Shown here piece after piece: positions 8,461 through 17,600 of a stretch of 64,000 nt of DNA. The DNA lies in contig NZ_JACIEF010000001.1 of assembly GCF_014196715.1 (NCBI RefSeq), positions 602,872 through 666,871 on the forward strand, written 5' to 3'. The first letter of the stretch is position 1, and every line of letters begins with the position of its first letter. The stretch comes from Pedobacter zeae (GTDB lineage: Bacteria > Bacteroidota > Bacteroidia > Sphingobacteriales > Sphingobacteriaceae). The position numbers and the translations under genes were made by a program. The notes under the pieces were generated by a model that saw only the letters and a program-made list of their open reading frames with translations, ran no database searches and was not told where the DNA came from.

Positions 8461-9579
8461 TTAAAATACCTTGCGCATTGTTAAATGTTTTTTACCAAAG
8501 GTTGCGCCAGTGGCTTTATGGATTGCAATCATCTGTTCATTAAAATCACCTACCCAGCTTAATTCCAGTTCTTTATATTGGTTTTTAGGTAATACATACT
8601 CACCCAGGCGGATAAAGAGGACAGATTCTAAACCATGTTTCTGGTATTTTGGCTTTGTACCCATAACAATGGCGCGCATACGCGTAACGCCTACCCAGCG
8701 CCGGTAAGCAAATTTTAATTTTTCTATCAACCCCAGCTTTCCATTAAAACCTTTTATCATCTGGTTGGCATCGGGAATCAAGACCACAAAAGAAGCCGGT
8801 TCTCCGTTAAAGTAAGCAAACTGGATCAAATGTTCATCCATAATCGGCTCCATACTTTTAAAGCTTTCTTCGAGCGTTTCTTTTTTAATCGGCACAAAGT
8901 TTTCGAAATTTTGCCAGCCATCGTTATAGATTTCCATCAAATCGTTAATGTATTTGCTGGCATTGGCCTTGCTAAAATACTCGAAGGTATAACCCGGTTT
9001 ATTTCTTACCCAATTGGCAATTTTGGTAAAACGTTCGGGGAAGGGGATGGTAATATCGATATGGTTGGTTAATTGTTCGTATTGGGTAACGAAGCCATAT
9101 TTTTCAAAAAGCTTATGGTAATATGGGAAATTGTAATTCATACCAAATGAAGGCGGGGTAAAGCCCTCTACCAATAAGCCCCAAAAGCTATCGTTCTCAC
9201 CAAAATTAATCGGTCCGTCCATGGCTTTCATGCCATTTTCGATTAACCATGCTTTAGCCGTATCAAACAAGAGAAATGCTGCTTTTTCGTCGTCAATACA
9301 TTCAAAAAAACCCATCCCGCCCGTGGGCTGCTCATAATGGTAAGCCTTTTTTTCGTTAATAAAAGCGGCAACACGTCCAATTAACTTTCCGGCATCATCT
9401 TTTAAAACCCAGCGCGTACACTTTCCGTGGCTGAAAAAAGTGTTTTTATCAGGATTAAAAACGTTTTCTACCTCACTATCAAGCGGACAGATCCAGTTTT
9501 TATCGTTCTTATAAAGTAGTTTAGGCGTATTGAGAAAGTCTTTTTTTAAAGATGGGCTATTTACTGGTAGTATTTGCAT
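8461..9579 (-). CDS. GNAT-like acyltransferase (uncharacterised)
   Basis: A 372-residue soluble protein resembling the Bacteroidota GNAT-fold family found near wall and metabolism genes. An N-terminal domain holds the WVLKDDAGKLIGRVAAFIN strand-turn (about residue 60) and the second half holds a VMGTKPKYQKHGLESVLF stretch typical of acetyl-CoA binding and of fold closure. Two GNAT domains in tandem are possible. No signal peptide. Substrate unknown, and the fold call is a family-level impression. The acidic protein gene lies 71 bases upstream, separated from it by a terminator. Confidence 0.6.
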   Translation of the reverse strand: MQILPVNSPSLKKDFLNTPKLLYKNDKNWICPLDSEVENVFNPDKNTFFSHGKCTRWVLKDDAGKLIGRVAAFINEKKAYHYEQPTGGMGFFECIDDEKAAFLLFDTAKAWLIENGMKAMDGPINFGENDSFWGLLVEGFTPPSFGMNYNFPYYHKLFEKYGFVTQYEQLTNHIDITIPFPERFTKIANWVRNKPGYTFEYFSKANASKYINDLMEIYNDGWQNFENFVPIKKETLEESFKSMEPIMDEHLIQFAYFNGEPASFVVLIPDANQMIKGFNGKLGLIEKLKFAYRRWVGVTRMRAIVMGTKPKYQKHGLESVLFIRLGEYVLPKNQYKELELSWVGDFNEQMIAIHKATGATFGKKHLTMRKVF

Positions 9580-9597
9580 GGACAGATTTTAAAATTA

Positions 9598-9629
9598 AAA
9601 AGCATCCAACCAAGCGGTGGGATGCTTTT
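9598..9629 (-). terminator. terminator between the acidic protein and the GNAT-like gene
   Basis: AAAAGCATCC at 9598-9607 pairs with GGATGCTTTT at 9620-9629, and on the minus strand the stem is followed by TTTTAATTTT. It would end the minus-strand transcript of the small acidic gene. Confidence 0.7.
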
Positions 9630-9650
9630 CAAATATATGTTTTTTAAATA

Positions 9651-9842
9651 TTAATAATCGTCGTCGTCGTCGTCGAAATTATCGAAATTGTCAATATCAT
9701 CTAAAGGCATGTCAAAATCATCATCGTCGTCATCCAGTTGCTTTTTTTTCGTTGTTTGAATGTCGTCATCTTCAAGATCATCATCTTCGTCTACCTGTTT
9801 CTTGGTAGTAGGCTTGGTTGGGAGTTTCTTTGGCGCTTTCAT
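9651..9842 (-). CDS. small highly acidic protein (63 aa)
   Basis: A 63-residue protein: a short Lys/Pro-rich head and a body that is nearly all Asp, with a few Phe and Asn, ending in a run of six Asp and a Tyr. It is not a microsatellite artefact, since the frame has a plausible start, stop and terminator, and similar short acidic proteins occur in relatives. A TATTTTTG box sits 4 bases before the ATG. Function unknown; a role as a charge partner for nucleic acid- or ribosome-associated proteins is only a guess. Shadow frames opposite it are not genes. Confidence 0.6.
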   Translation of the reverse strand: MKAPKKLPTKPTTKKQVDEDDDLEDDDIQTTKKKQLDDDDDDFDMPLDDIDNFDNFDDDDDDY

Positions 9843-9846
9843 AACA

Positions 9847-9854
9847 CAAAAATA
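9847..9854 (-). promoter_or_regulatory. TATTTTTG box immediately before the acidic protein start
   Basis: On the minus strand TATTTTTG lies 4 bases upstream of the ATG, a perfect TAnnTTTG -7 element. If used, the transcript would be leaderless or nearly so. No clear -33 element is seen. Confidence 0.35.
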
Positions 9855-9929
9855 AAAATTGCTTTTATAGTTTAAAAATACAAAAAAACTTTTTTTAATA
9901 ACAAGCTGGAATCAAATAAATTAATTTAT

Positions 9930-10496
9930 TTATTCTGCATTTTCTCCAACAGTATTTTCTTCTTTGACGATGTCTTTTAACTGAGGGAGTTGGTTCAGGT
10001 TGTTCAGGCCGAAATAATCCATAAATAAGGAGCTGGTGCTGTAAAGGATTGGCCTTCCTGGTGTTTCTGCCTTCCCATCAATGCTGATGAGTTCTTTTTC
10101 AAGCAGGCGTTGTACGGAATAATCTGAATTTACACCTCTTATCTGTTCAATTTCCAGTTTGGTAATGGGCTGCCGGTAGGCAATAATGGCCAGTGTTTCC
10201 ATAGCAGCCTGGCTTAATTTCTTTTTCGACCGGTGTAACTGGAGCTGATTTACGGTTTGGTGGTAATCTTTTTTAGTAAGGAATTGATAACCGTTGTTTA
10301 AATAAACCAGTTCTATGGCAAAGTCTTCGTGGCTGTATTTTTCTTTAATCTGTTCGATGCTTTCGAATACCTGGGTTTCGATAAACTCTTCATTAAAGAT
10401 CGCATTCAGGGCAAGTATGATTTCCTGTACGCCTATGCTTTGACTGGAAGAAAATACAAGGGCTTCGATGTGCCTGGTGATGTTGTGATTGGGCAT
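9930..10496 (-). CDS. scpB: segregation and condensation protein B
   Basis: A subunit of the SMC-ScpA-ScpB condensin complex. The 188-residue protein has two winged-helix domains and carries the conserved ETLAIIAYRQPITKLEIEQIRG motif region (residues ~107-128), with RLLEKELI downstream. The ATG at 10496 fits the expected N-terminus; a longer reading upstream runs into a hairpin and is not preferred. scpA is not in the window. A terminator stem lies 25 bases before its start, isolating it from the histidine kinase. Confidence 0.9.
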   Translation of the reverse strand: MPNHNITRHIEALVFSSSQSIGVQEIILALNAIFNEEFIETQVFESIEQIKEKYSHEDFAIELVYLNNGYQFLTKKDYHQTVNQLQLHRSKKKLSQAAMETLAIIAYRQPITKLEIEQIRGVNSDYSVQRLLEKELISIDGKAETPGRPILYSTSSLFMDYFGLNNLNQLPQLKDIVKEENTVGENAE

Positions 10497-10521
10497 ATGC
10501 AAAAATAAAATTTTTGGGCAT

Positions 10522-10559
10522 AAAAAAAGCGGTCTCGCTTTTAAAAACAAGACCGCTTT
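10522..10559 (-). terminator. terminator between the histidine kinase and scpB
   Basis: AAAGCGGTCT at 10526-10535 pairs with AGACCGCTTT at 10550-10559, and on the minus strand a run of T follows (complement of 10522-10528). It would end the two-component operon after a 3' untranslated region of about 190 bases in which I see no gene. Confidence 0.7.
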
Positions 10560-10747
10560 CAACACACAAATGAAACCTGAATTAAGATATAGTTTTAGGT
10601 TAGGTTATTAAATCTCTATATCAATTCTATAAGAACGTCTTTGATAAACATTATCGTTTATTTCTAACACAAGTTTAAGGCTAAAGAAGGTTCGATCAGT
10701 GTTCTATTTAGTGAGTGGTATTAATAATTGAGTAAACGGTAAAATTT

Positions 10748-13700
10748 CTATTTTAATGGTATGGAAATAGATACAGTGGTACCATTTATCGGGTTCTGCC
10801 TTACGTTTAAGTGTATAGGTTTTGCTCCAATCTGCCCTAAAAGGTGCAATCTTTCTTTGGTTAACTGCATACCTTTACTAATGTGGGTATCCTTTTTCTC
10901 CTTTAAAGAGTTATCAATTCCTATTCCATCGTCGATAACTTCGATATTCAAATAAAATTGATCCTGCAGTTTAATATTGATCTGAATTTCGCCGCCGGTT
11001 TCTTTTGGCATAATTCCGTGCCATATTGCATTTTCTACATAAGGCTGCAACAACATGGATGGAATAAAGGTTTCTTCTTTATCAATTTCTTCTTCAATAT
11101 TAATAAGGTACTGCAGTTTATCACCAAAACGGTTTTTCTCCAGTTTTAAATAAAGGTTGAGGTATTCTAATTCTTCCTCTAAAGAGATGTAGCTTTTGGT
11201 ACAGATCTCTAAGTTTTTCCTGATTAACCTGGCAAAACCCGTTAAAACTTTGTTTGCCGATGCCGTATTTTGCGTATTGATATAATGTTGAATGGAATTC
11301 ATTACATTAAAAACGAAATGAGGGTTCATCATTGCCTGCAAGGCTTGTTGCTCCAACATTAAAACTTTGTTTTTCAACCGGAGTTGTTCCTGTTCTTTAT
11401 CTTTCTGCTCACGGGTAATGTAAACAGCTACTTTGTAAAAAATATAGGCTACAAGCAGTATTAAAATGGATAAGAACCACAGGCTTTGCCAAAAATGCTT
11501 TTTAATGGTAAAAGAAATTTTTGCAGATTCGCCCCAATTGCCGTTTTGGCTTTTGGCACTTACCTCAAAAACGTAATCGCCAGGTTGCAGCGCAGAAAAA
11601 TCTAACCGCCTGGTCCTGGTTTCTATCCAGTCTGAATTTTCGTTCAAACGGTAACGATAGGTAATATCGCTAGTCGTAAAATCAACCGCACTAAAGGTAA
11701 ACAATATGGTGCTGTTGCCCGTTTCAAAGGTGAAGTTCCCCTGGTTTATTGGTAAGCGTTCATTATCCTTAATAATGGAGGTTACATAAACCTTTGGCAG
11801 GTTTTTAATAATGTTCTTATTGTTGTACTTGAATAAAACAAGCCCTTTGTTTGTGGCAAAATAAGCCGTGCTGTCATCAATAAATAAATTGTTGATATCA
11901 TCGCTCAAGAGGTCTTTCCCGTAATCGAAATTAACCACGCTAGGCAAATTGGGGTAATCTGTAATTTTGTTAACCCCTTTATTCGTCAAAACCCATATTT
12001 CGTTATTTTTTACGAAAATTTTAGTACAGATATTATTGGTTAAGCCATTTTTTTGGGTAATCTGAGTGGTAATGCGGTTATGTTTATAAAAGATCAATCC
12101 ATAACCATCGGTTGCCAACACAAGTGTTCCATCAGTTAATTCCTGTATATCATTTATCCTTTTGGTAAGCAACGGATGATTTTCGTAGTGTTTGATGAGT
12201 TTGCCTTTTGCAAACTGTGATAAACCGTTTACGTTCGAAAACCATAAACTGCCTTCACGATCGTAAAAAACATGGTAGGAACGATCTTTAAAAAAATCTT
12301 CCTTTTCCCTGTATTTTGCGGCATTAAACTCAAATTTGTTGCGTTTATCGGATAAGAAAACCACACCTGATGATAGGGCAAGGGCTAAATGGTTATTGTT
12401 CTCGCCAATACTGAAGTGCTTGATCACAAACATGGAGTTGTTCGATTCCTTTAAATAACTTACTTCATCATTGCCTTTGTAAATATTCTTGAAAACACCC
12501 ATGCCATAATCGGAGGCAAAATAAACCGACTGATCTTTTGGATCGAATGTAATCTGTTTGATGGTTTTATACTTTTTAAAATCGTCGAGACCAACTTCAT
12601 TAACCTGGTAGTTATGGATGTTCAGTATATCGATAACGGCATCGTCTGTACCCAACCACAAGCGGTTTTTGCCATCTTTGGTAATGCTTTTAATTACGTT
12701 ACTGCTAAGGCCCGATTCTGCGTCGATAATGGACAAGCGGTTGTTCGCATTCGGAAGCATGTAAATCCCCTGGTTGGTGGCAAACCAAATGTTCTGGTTA
12801 TTATCTTTTATTACCTGGTTAACAGCAATATCCTGTAAATATTGAACGGTTTTGCCTCTTTTATCAAGGGCAAAAGCACCATTGGCGTTTGATAACCATA
12901 CTTCTTTACTGGTAACATCGTAATAAAAATAGCCCGACATATTTTTGATCAGGTTCTGTGGAATTGGGATCAGATCGTTAATGATACCATGCCTGTATTG
13001 CTTTAATCCGCCACTGTCTAAATAAAATAACGACCGGTGTGTGCTGTTAGCCGCAGTCATATAAGAAAGTGGCTGTACTTTCGATTTCACCAGGGAAAAA
13101 GTTTTTCCATTAAACCGCTGTACGCTTAGATCGCTGTACGCGAAAATATTTCCCTGCTCGTCCTCATGGATAAAAGCGTTAATAAACTTATCGTTTGGGT
13201 TAGGGGAGATATATTTTTTGATCGTTTTTCCATCCCAGCAAATGATCAGGTTGGCATTGGTGCCCAGCCAGATCCGTCCGGCTTTATCAACCAGAAAGGA
13301 AACAATTACCGTGTTGAAATTGAGTTTTTTTAACAGTTCATCGTTATCCTGGTTATAAAATTTTCCCTCTTTCAGGTAACTCAGCTGACCATTGAGTGCA
13401 AAAAACCATAAACGGCCCTCTTTGTCTTCTTTGATCTGAAGGATCTGGGTATCCGGAAGTCCATCTTCTATCGTAAAATTCTGAAAATTTGTGCCATCAA
13501 AACGGCTCAATCCGTTATCGGTTGCGATCCATATAAAACCTTTTTTATCTTGTAAGATGTAATAGCAGTTATTGCTGGCCAGCCCGTTTTTGGTATTGTA
13601 ATGGGGGAGGTAAGTGGTTTGCGCAAAAAGATTTTCAGGAGAAACAATTACCAGGTTTAAAAATAAAAAAGCAATAAAAGTACGGCAGAAGCTGAACTTC

Positions 13701-13753
13701 GGGATAGCTTTTTGAGCCAATGGTTTCACGTTTAGCCGCAGACTAATGATCAC
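10748..13753 (-). CDS. two-component sensor histidine kinase, propeller/LytS type
   Basis: A 1001-residue exported sensor. Residues ~1-45 form a signal peptide ending near an AQ site. Residues ~46-620 are repeats of the two-component regulator propeller (KGFIWIATDNGLSRFDG-like strands), followed by a Y_Y_Y domain (~650-720), one membrane segment at ~750, a coiled coil and a LytS-type kinase domain. The phosphoacceptor His is in the MNPHFVFN motif near residue 808 and the N box PYVENAIWHG near 907. Its partner regulator overlaps it by 11 bases upstream. The input is periplasmic and unknown. Confidence 0.9.
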   Translation of the reverse strand: MIISLRLNVKPLAQKAIPKFSFCRTFIAFLFLNLVIVSPENLFAQTTYLPHYNTKNGLASNNCYYILQDKKGFIWIATDNGLSRFDGTNFQNFTIEDGLPDTQILQIKEDKEGRLWFFALNGQLSYLKEGKFYNQDNDELLKKLNFNTVIVSFLVDKAGRIWLGTNANLIICWDGKTIKKYISPNPNDKFINAFIHEDEQGNIFAYSDLSVQRFNGKTFSLVKSKVQPLSYMTAANSTHRSLFYLDSGGLKQYRHGIINDLIPIPQNLIKNMSGYFYYDVTSKEVWLSNANGAFALDKRGKTVQYLQDIAVNQVIKDNNQNIWFATNQGIYMLPNANNRLSIIDAESGLSSNVIKSITKDGKNRLWLGTDDAVIDILNIHNYQVNEVGLDDFKKYKTIKQITFDPKDQSVYFASDYGMGVFKNIYKGNDEVSYLKESNNSMFVIKHFSIGENNNHLALALSSGVVFLSDKRNKFEFNAAKYREKEDFFKDRSYHVFYDREGSLWFSNVNGLSQFAKGKLIKHYENHPLLTKRINDIQELTDGTLVLATDGYGLIFYKHNRITTQITQKNGLTNNICTKIFVKNNEIWVLTNKGVNKITDYPNLPSVVNFDYGKDLLSDDINNLFIDDSTAYFATNKGLVLFKYNNKNIIKNLPKVYVTSIIKDNERLPINQGNFTFETGNSTILFTFSAVDFTTSDITYRYRLNENSDWIETRTRRLDFSALQPGDYVFEVSAKSQNGNWGESAKISFTIKKHFWQSLWFLSILILLVAYIFYKVAVYITREQKDKEQEQLRLKNKVLMLEQQALQAMMNPHFVFNVMNSIQHYINTQNTASANKVLTGFARLIRKNLEICTKSYISLEEELEYLNLYLKLEKNRFGDKLQYLINIEEEIDKEETFIPSMLLQPYVENAIWHGIMPKETGGEIQINIKLQDQFYLNIEVIDDGIGIDNSLKEKKDTHISKGMQLTKERLHLLGQIGAKPIHLNVRQNPINGTTVSISIPLK

Positions 13754-14528
13754 TGTTTGCTTTGGTAAATAATTTTATTTTTTCAAAAAAATCGCTTGCT
13801 CTTCTTCTCGAAATATTAATGCTTTCGCCGTTTTTCAGGAAAACCTGTAGTCCGTTCTTCGAATTATATTCCTTTAAGTGGTTAAGATTGATGATGCTGG
13901 ATTTATGGATCCTTACAAACTGATCGGTTGGCAGCAGTTCTTCAAACTCTCTTAAAACTTTAGAAACGGTAATTTTATCATGGTTGTTTAAGTGTACAAT
14001 AGAATAATTACTATCTGCTTCGATATAGATAATGTCATCAATATCGATCATTTTAAAACCTTGCCCGTAGGGTAAAGTCAGCTTCCTGATTTCGGCCCTG
14101 GAGCTCAGACTGGAGACTAAATTATTGATTCTTTCGTCGTTTTCATTCTGGCCTTTAAACAGTTTAATATGTTGAAAAACCTTCTCCACAGCAGTTTTAA
14201 GTTCGTCGATATCAATTGGTTTTAAAAGATAATCGAGCGCATTGGCCTTAATCGCTTTTAGTGCATATTGATCATAAGCGGTGGTAAATATTACTGCGGC
14301 ACGATGTTTTTGTGCATCGGGAATCAATTCAAATCCATTGCCTCCGGGCATGGCGATATCCAGAAAAATCAAATCAATAGGATGATGAGCCAAAATATCT
14401 TTTGCCTCGCCAACAGATCTTGCGATACCGGTAATTTCTACCTGCGGGCAGTTCTGCTGAAGTAAAAAAAATAGCGATGAGCGGGCAAATTCCTCATCAT
14501 CAACAATAATGGCTTTTAATATTGTCAT
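13743..14528 (-). CDS. LytTR-family response regulator
   Basis: A 261-residue DNA-binding regulator. Receiver domain residues 1-120 hold the acidic pair at 10-11, phosphoacceptor Asp57 in LIFLDIAMPGG, and Lys103 in LDYLLKPID. A LytTR domain fills ~155-255 (with YIEADSNYSIVHL and FVRIHKSSIINL). It is the first gene of the pair and overlaps the kinase gene by 11 bases, so both are one transcript and one system. It stands divergent from the ferritin-like genes 118 bases away, which are candidate targets by position only. Confidence 0.92.
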   Translation of the reverse strand: MTILKAIIVDDEEFARSSLFFLLQQNCPQVEITGIARSVGEAKDILAHHPIDLIFLDIAMPGGNGFELIPDAQKHRAAVIFTTAYDQYALKAIKANALDYLLKPIDIDELKTAVEKVFQHIKLFKGQNENDERINNLVSSLSSRAEIRKLTLPYGQGFKMIDIDDIIYIEADSNYSIVHLNNHDKITVSKVLREFEELLPTDQFVRIHKSSIINLNHLKEYNSKNGLQVFLKNGESINISRRRASDFFEKIKLFTKANSDH

Positions 14529-14646
14529 AGCTTAGGTTGGTGAATGTATTAAAATGGTCTTATAAAAAAAAATACAAATCAAAAAAACCGGTGTTCAAAT
14601 TGTCACGTATGTATCATCAAACGAATTCAAAACCACTAAACATTAG

Positions 14647-15378
14647 ATGAGTATGAAAAACAATGAACTAGAAACAAAAAGTGAACTTCAGGATGAAAGT
14701 TTATTTGACAAAACTGTAGGCAGGAGATCTTTTCTTCAGTATGCAGGTGCAAGCGCTGCCGGTATTGCCTTGGTAGCTGCGGGTTGTAGAAAAGATCGCG
14801 GTTACGATAATCCTGTAATGGGAGGTGCAACATTAGATTTTAAAGATGATTTCGGAGTGTTAAACTATGCATACGCTCTGGAGCAATTGGAAGCTGCATT
14901 TTATGTAAAAGTTGCTTCAGCTCCGCCTGCGAGCTTTACTGCTGCTCAAAAAGCCTATTTTCAGGATATTCAGTTCCATGAGATTGCACACAGGGAGTTT
15001 TTTAAAGCGGCCCTGGGTACAGCTGCAATAGGAAGCTTAGAGGTAAATTTCGAATCAATTGATTTCACAAGCTCTGCCAGTGTTTTAGCAACTGCAATGG
15101 CTTTTGAAGATTTAGGTGTTGCGGCTTATAATGGTGCCGGACCAAGACTTAAAAACGGGACCTTTTTATTATTAGCAGGTAAAATTGTTTCTGTTGAAGC
15201 CCGTCATGCTGCCTATGTTCGTGATTTGATTTCGAACGGATCATTTGCAGATCTTAATAGTCTTGCTTCATTGGGTGCCAATAATTCAGCCGGATTAGAC
15301 GCTGCTTTAACGCCGGATAAAGTCTTAAATATTGCTAAGACTTATATCAAAACCAAAATTAATGTTACCAATCTTTAA
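14647..15378 (+). CDS. ferritin-like domain protein with Tat/lipoprotein-like signal
   Basis: A 243-residue protein. The N-terminus has GRRSFLQYAG at about 25-34, a twin-arginine-like motif, then a hydrophobic stretch and a LVAAGC lipobox-like end at ~46, so it is probably exported folded and possibly lipid-anchored. The mature part is a ferritin-like four-helix bundle with metal-ligand motifs: YALEQLEAAFY, FHEIAHREF, AFEDLGVAAYNG and SVEARHAAYVRDL. This suggests di-iron binding in the periplasm. ATG at 14647 or at 14653 are both possible. The second such gene follows with a 19-base gap. Confidence 0.8.
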   Translation: MSMKNNELETKSELQDESLFDKTVGRRSFLQYAGASAAGIALVAAGCRKDRGYDNPVMGGATLDFKDDFGVLNYAYALEQLEAAFYVKVASAPPASFTAAQKAYFQDIQFHEIAHREFFKAALGTAAIGSLEVNFESIDFTSSASVLATAMAFEDLGVAAYNGAGPRLKNGTFLLLAGKIVSVEARHAAYVRDLISNGSFADLNSLASLGANNSAGLDAALTPDKVLNIAKTYIKTKINVTNL

Positions 15379-15397
15379 TTTTTAAAATCAGAAAATC

Positions 15398-16309
15398 ATG
15401 AATATCGTAAATATATTAGAAGAAATTGAAAAAGTTGATGGTGAAATCTATGAGAGATTAAATCCAAGAAGAGCCGCAATGAAAAGCTTTTTCAACATCG
15501 GAAAGAAAATTTCATTAGCAGCAATGCCTTTAGCTTTAGGTTCAATGTTCCAGAAGGCTTATGGACAAACCACTTTACCTTCTGCGGTTGTTGATGTATT
15601 AAACTTCGCTTTGTCGTTAGAGTATTTAGAATATCATTTTTATAATCATACTATTGTTGGTATAACAAAGAAAAACCAAGATGGTACTACTAACAACAAT
15701 GTAATCGATGTTACATTTACATTTCCTAATGCGGCCGGTTTGGCGGCTATTACCACCATTCGCGATCACGAAAAAGCACACGTTGACTTGTTAGTTGGTG
15801 CTTTGGGAAGTTCGGCCCGTGCACCTATTGCTTATGCTGATACCGATTTTAGGGCAGGAGGAGCATTTGCTACAGTATATTCAGATTATAATACCTTTTT
15901 AGCGGTAGCACAAGCTTTTGAAGATACCGGAGTGAGGGCATACAAGGGACAGGCAGCAAATTTACTGGTTAGTCCTGGCGTACTGCAAACTGCTCTTCAG
16001 ATTCACTCTGTTGAGGCGCGCCATGCTTCACATATCCGTCAGATGCGTACTGCTGCAGGTTCTGCTGTTTATAAACCATGGGTTAGCCTTGGTGCTTCAG
16101 GGCAGGCAAATGATTCGGGAGTTGCTGCGGTTGATGCTGTTTACGCAGGTGAAGATCTAACTGTACAGGCAGGAGCAAATATTGTAGGTATTGGGGGGAA
16201 TGCAGGTGTTACCAAAGCAGCTGCGGTAGAAAGTTTTGACGAACCTCTGGATAAAGCCAGTGTGGTAACTATTGCCAACTTATTTTTGAGAGACGGTAAG
16301 AAACTATAA
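15398..16309 (+). CDS. exported ferritin-like domain protein
   Basis: A 303-residue partner of the preceding gene. It begins with a ~25-residue head, then a NPRRAAMKSF twin-Arg-like motif, a hydrophobic stretch and an AYGQ cleavage region near residue 55. The four-helix core follows: FALSLEYLEYHFY, IRDHEKAHVDLL, AFEDTGVRAYKG and SVEARHASHIRQM. Both copies share the ligand positions, but this one has a longer C-terminus. A strong terminator follows 55 bases after the stop. They presumably act together in iron or redox handling outside the cytoplasm. Substrate not known. Confidence 0.82.
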   Translation: MNIVNILEEIEKVDGEIYERLNPRRAAMKSFFNIGKKISLAAMPLALGSMFQKAYGQTTLPSAVVDVLNFALSLEYLEYHFYNHTIVGITKKNQDGTTNNNVIDVTFTFPNAAGLAAITTIRDHEKAHVDLLVGALGSSARAPIAYADTDFRAGGAFATVYSDYNTFLAVAQAFEDTGVRAYKGQAANLLVSPGVLQTALQIHSVEARHASHIRQMRTAAGSAVYKPWVSLGASGQANDSGVAAVDAVYAGEDLTVQAGANIVGIGGNAGVTKAAAVESFDEPLDKASVVTIANLFLRDGKKL

Positions 16310-16363
16310 TCGTATATGATGATAGTTTGACATTATTGATTAGGTAATGTTTAGTTTAAGGTA

Positions 16364-16398
16364 GGGAAGTAGAACTTAGGTTCTACTTCCCTTTTTTT
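16364..16398 (+). terminator. terminator after the ferritin-like pair
   Basis: A perfect 12-bp stem, GGGAAGTAGAAC (16364-16375) with GTTCTACTTCCC (16380-16391), TTAG loop, then a run of seven T. A textbook rho-independent terminator. Confidence 0.9.
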
Positions 16399-16463
16399 AT
16401 CTGGATTTCGGGGACTGTGCGATTTTTTTCATTTTCCAGCACACATCCATCTATTTTACATCA

Positions 16464-17588
16464 TTAATAGGTAATTACCTGCTCTTCCAGATGTTCTGGT
16501 AAATCCCTGTAATTGTATTTCTGTCCGCGTAACTGAGGCTCAAAACCAGCTGCCCTGATCGATTCCTGTATACCTTTTGCGGTAAAACGGTGTGGGGCAC
16601 CTGCGGCCGAAACTACATTTTCTTCGATCATGATAGATCCAAAATCATTTGCGCCTGCATGTAAGCAAAGTTGCGCCGTTGTTTTTCCAACAGTTAACCA
16701 GCTGGCCTGGATATTTTTAATGTTTGGCAACATGATCCGGCTCAAGGCAATCATTCTGATGTATTCATCAGCGGTTACGGTATTGCTGATTCCGCGGAGC
16801 CTTTTCAATAACGTCCCATCATCCTGGAAAGGCCAGGGAATAAACGCTAAAAATCCATTTGCACCAGCGGGTTTTTCACTTTGCACCTGACGGATCCATA
16901 CCAAATGCTCAAAACGTTCTTCGATGGTTTCAACATGGCCGAACATCATGGTAGCGGAGGTGGTGATATCCAATTGGTGGCAGGCACGCATCACATCCAG
17001 CCATTCCTGCCCGCCGCATTTACCCTTAGATATTAAACGCCTTACACGGTCGTTTAATATTTCGGCACCTGCACCCGGTAAAGAATCCATTCCGGCTTCT
17101 TTCAGTACTTTTAATACTTCGGTATGCGTTAAGCCTTCCAGCTTGGCCACATGAGCAATTTCAGGCGGACCTAAAGCATGGAGTTTTAAATCAGGATATA
17201 ATTCTTTTAATTTTTTGAACAGATCGGCATAAAAGGCCAGGCCTAAATCGGGGTGGTGGCCGCCCTGTAACAACAATTGATCTCCACCCAAACGGAAGGT
17301 TTCTTCAATTTTAACCTTATAGGTTTCAATATCGGTAATATAACTTTCTTCGTGGCCGGGCCTGCGGAAGAAATTACAAAATTTACAATTCGCAATACAA
17401 ACATTAGTGGTGTTTACATTACGGTCGATCTGCCAGGTTACTTTGCCGCTGGGCACTTGAATTTTTCTGAGTTCATTGGCCACGAACATCAGGGATGCCG
17501 TATCAGCATGATGGTATAAATGTACCCCTTCTTCGAGGCTTAAAAAATCAAAATGTAATGCCCTTTGGAGTAAATCGGCTGTATTCAT
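16464..17588 (-). CDS. mqnC: cyclic dehypoxanthinyl futalosine synthase
   Basis: A radical-SAM enzyme of the futalosine route to menaquinone. The 374-residue protein has the CxxxCxxC cluster motif with Cys64, Cys68 and Cys71, preceded by the TWQIDRNVN sequence that favours MqnC over its relative MqnE. The LLQGGHHPDLG, GAGAEILNDRVR and ATMMFGHVET segments also match. It shows the organism makes menaquinone by the futalosine pathway. The other mqn genes are not in the window. A TATCTTTG box lies just before its ATG. Confidence 0.88.
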   Translation of the reverse strand: MNTADLLQRALHFDFLSLEEGVHLYHHADTASLMFVANELRKIQVPSGKVTWQIDRNVNTTNVCIANCKFCNFFRRPGHEESYITDIETYKVKIEETFRLGGDQLLLQGGHHPDLGLAFYADLFKKLKELYPDLKLHALGPPEIAHVAKLEGLTHTEVLKVLKEAGMDSLPGAGAEILNDRVRRLISKGKCGGQEWLDVMRACHQLDITTSATMMFGHVETIEERFEHLVWIRQVQSEKPAGANGFLAFIPWPFQDDGTLLKRLRGISNTVTADEYIRMIALSRIMLPNIKNIQASWLTVGKTTAQLCLHAGANDFGSIMIEENVVSAAGAPHRFTAKGIQESIRAAGFEPQLRGQKYNYRDLPEHLEEQVITY

Positions 17589-17592
17589 AACA

Positions 17593-17600
17593 CAAAGATA
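17593..17600 (-). promoter_or_regulatory. TATCTTTG box immediately before the mqnC start
   Basis: On the minus strand a perfect TAnnTTTG box is followed by tgtt and then the ATG, as in the acidic-protein gene. The transcript would be leaderless or nearly so. No firm -33 box is visible. Confidence 0.35.

Noticed and set aside
9660..9800. GTCGTC-type microsatellite
   Set aside because: The repetition follows from Asp codons in a plausible small gene with a promoter box and terminator.
9617..9808. 63-codon plus-strand frame full of Arg and His
   Set aside because: A shadow of the Asp-rich gene on the other strand.
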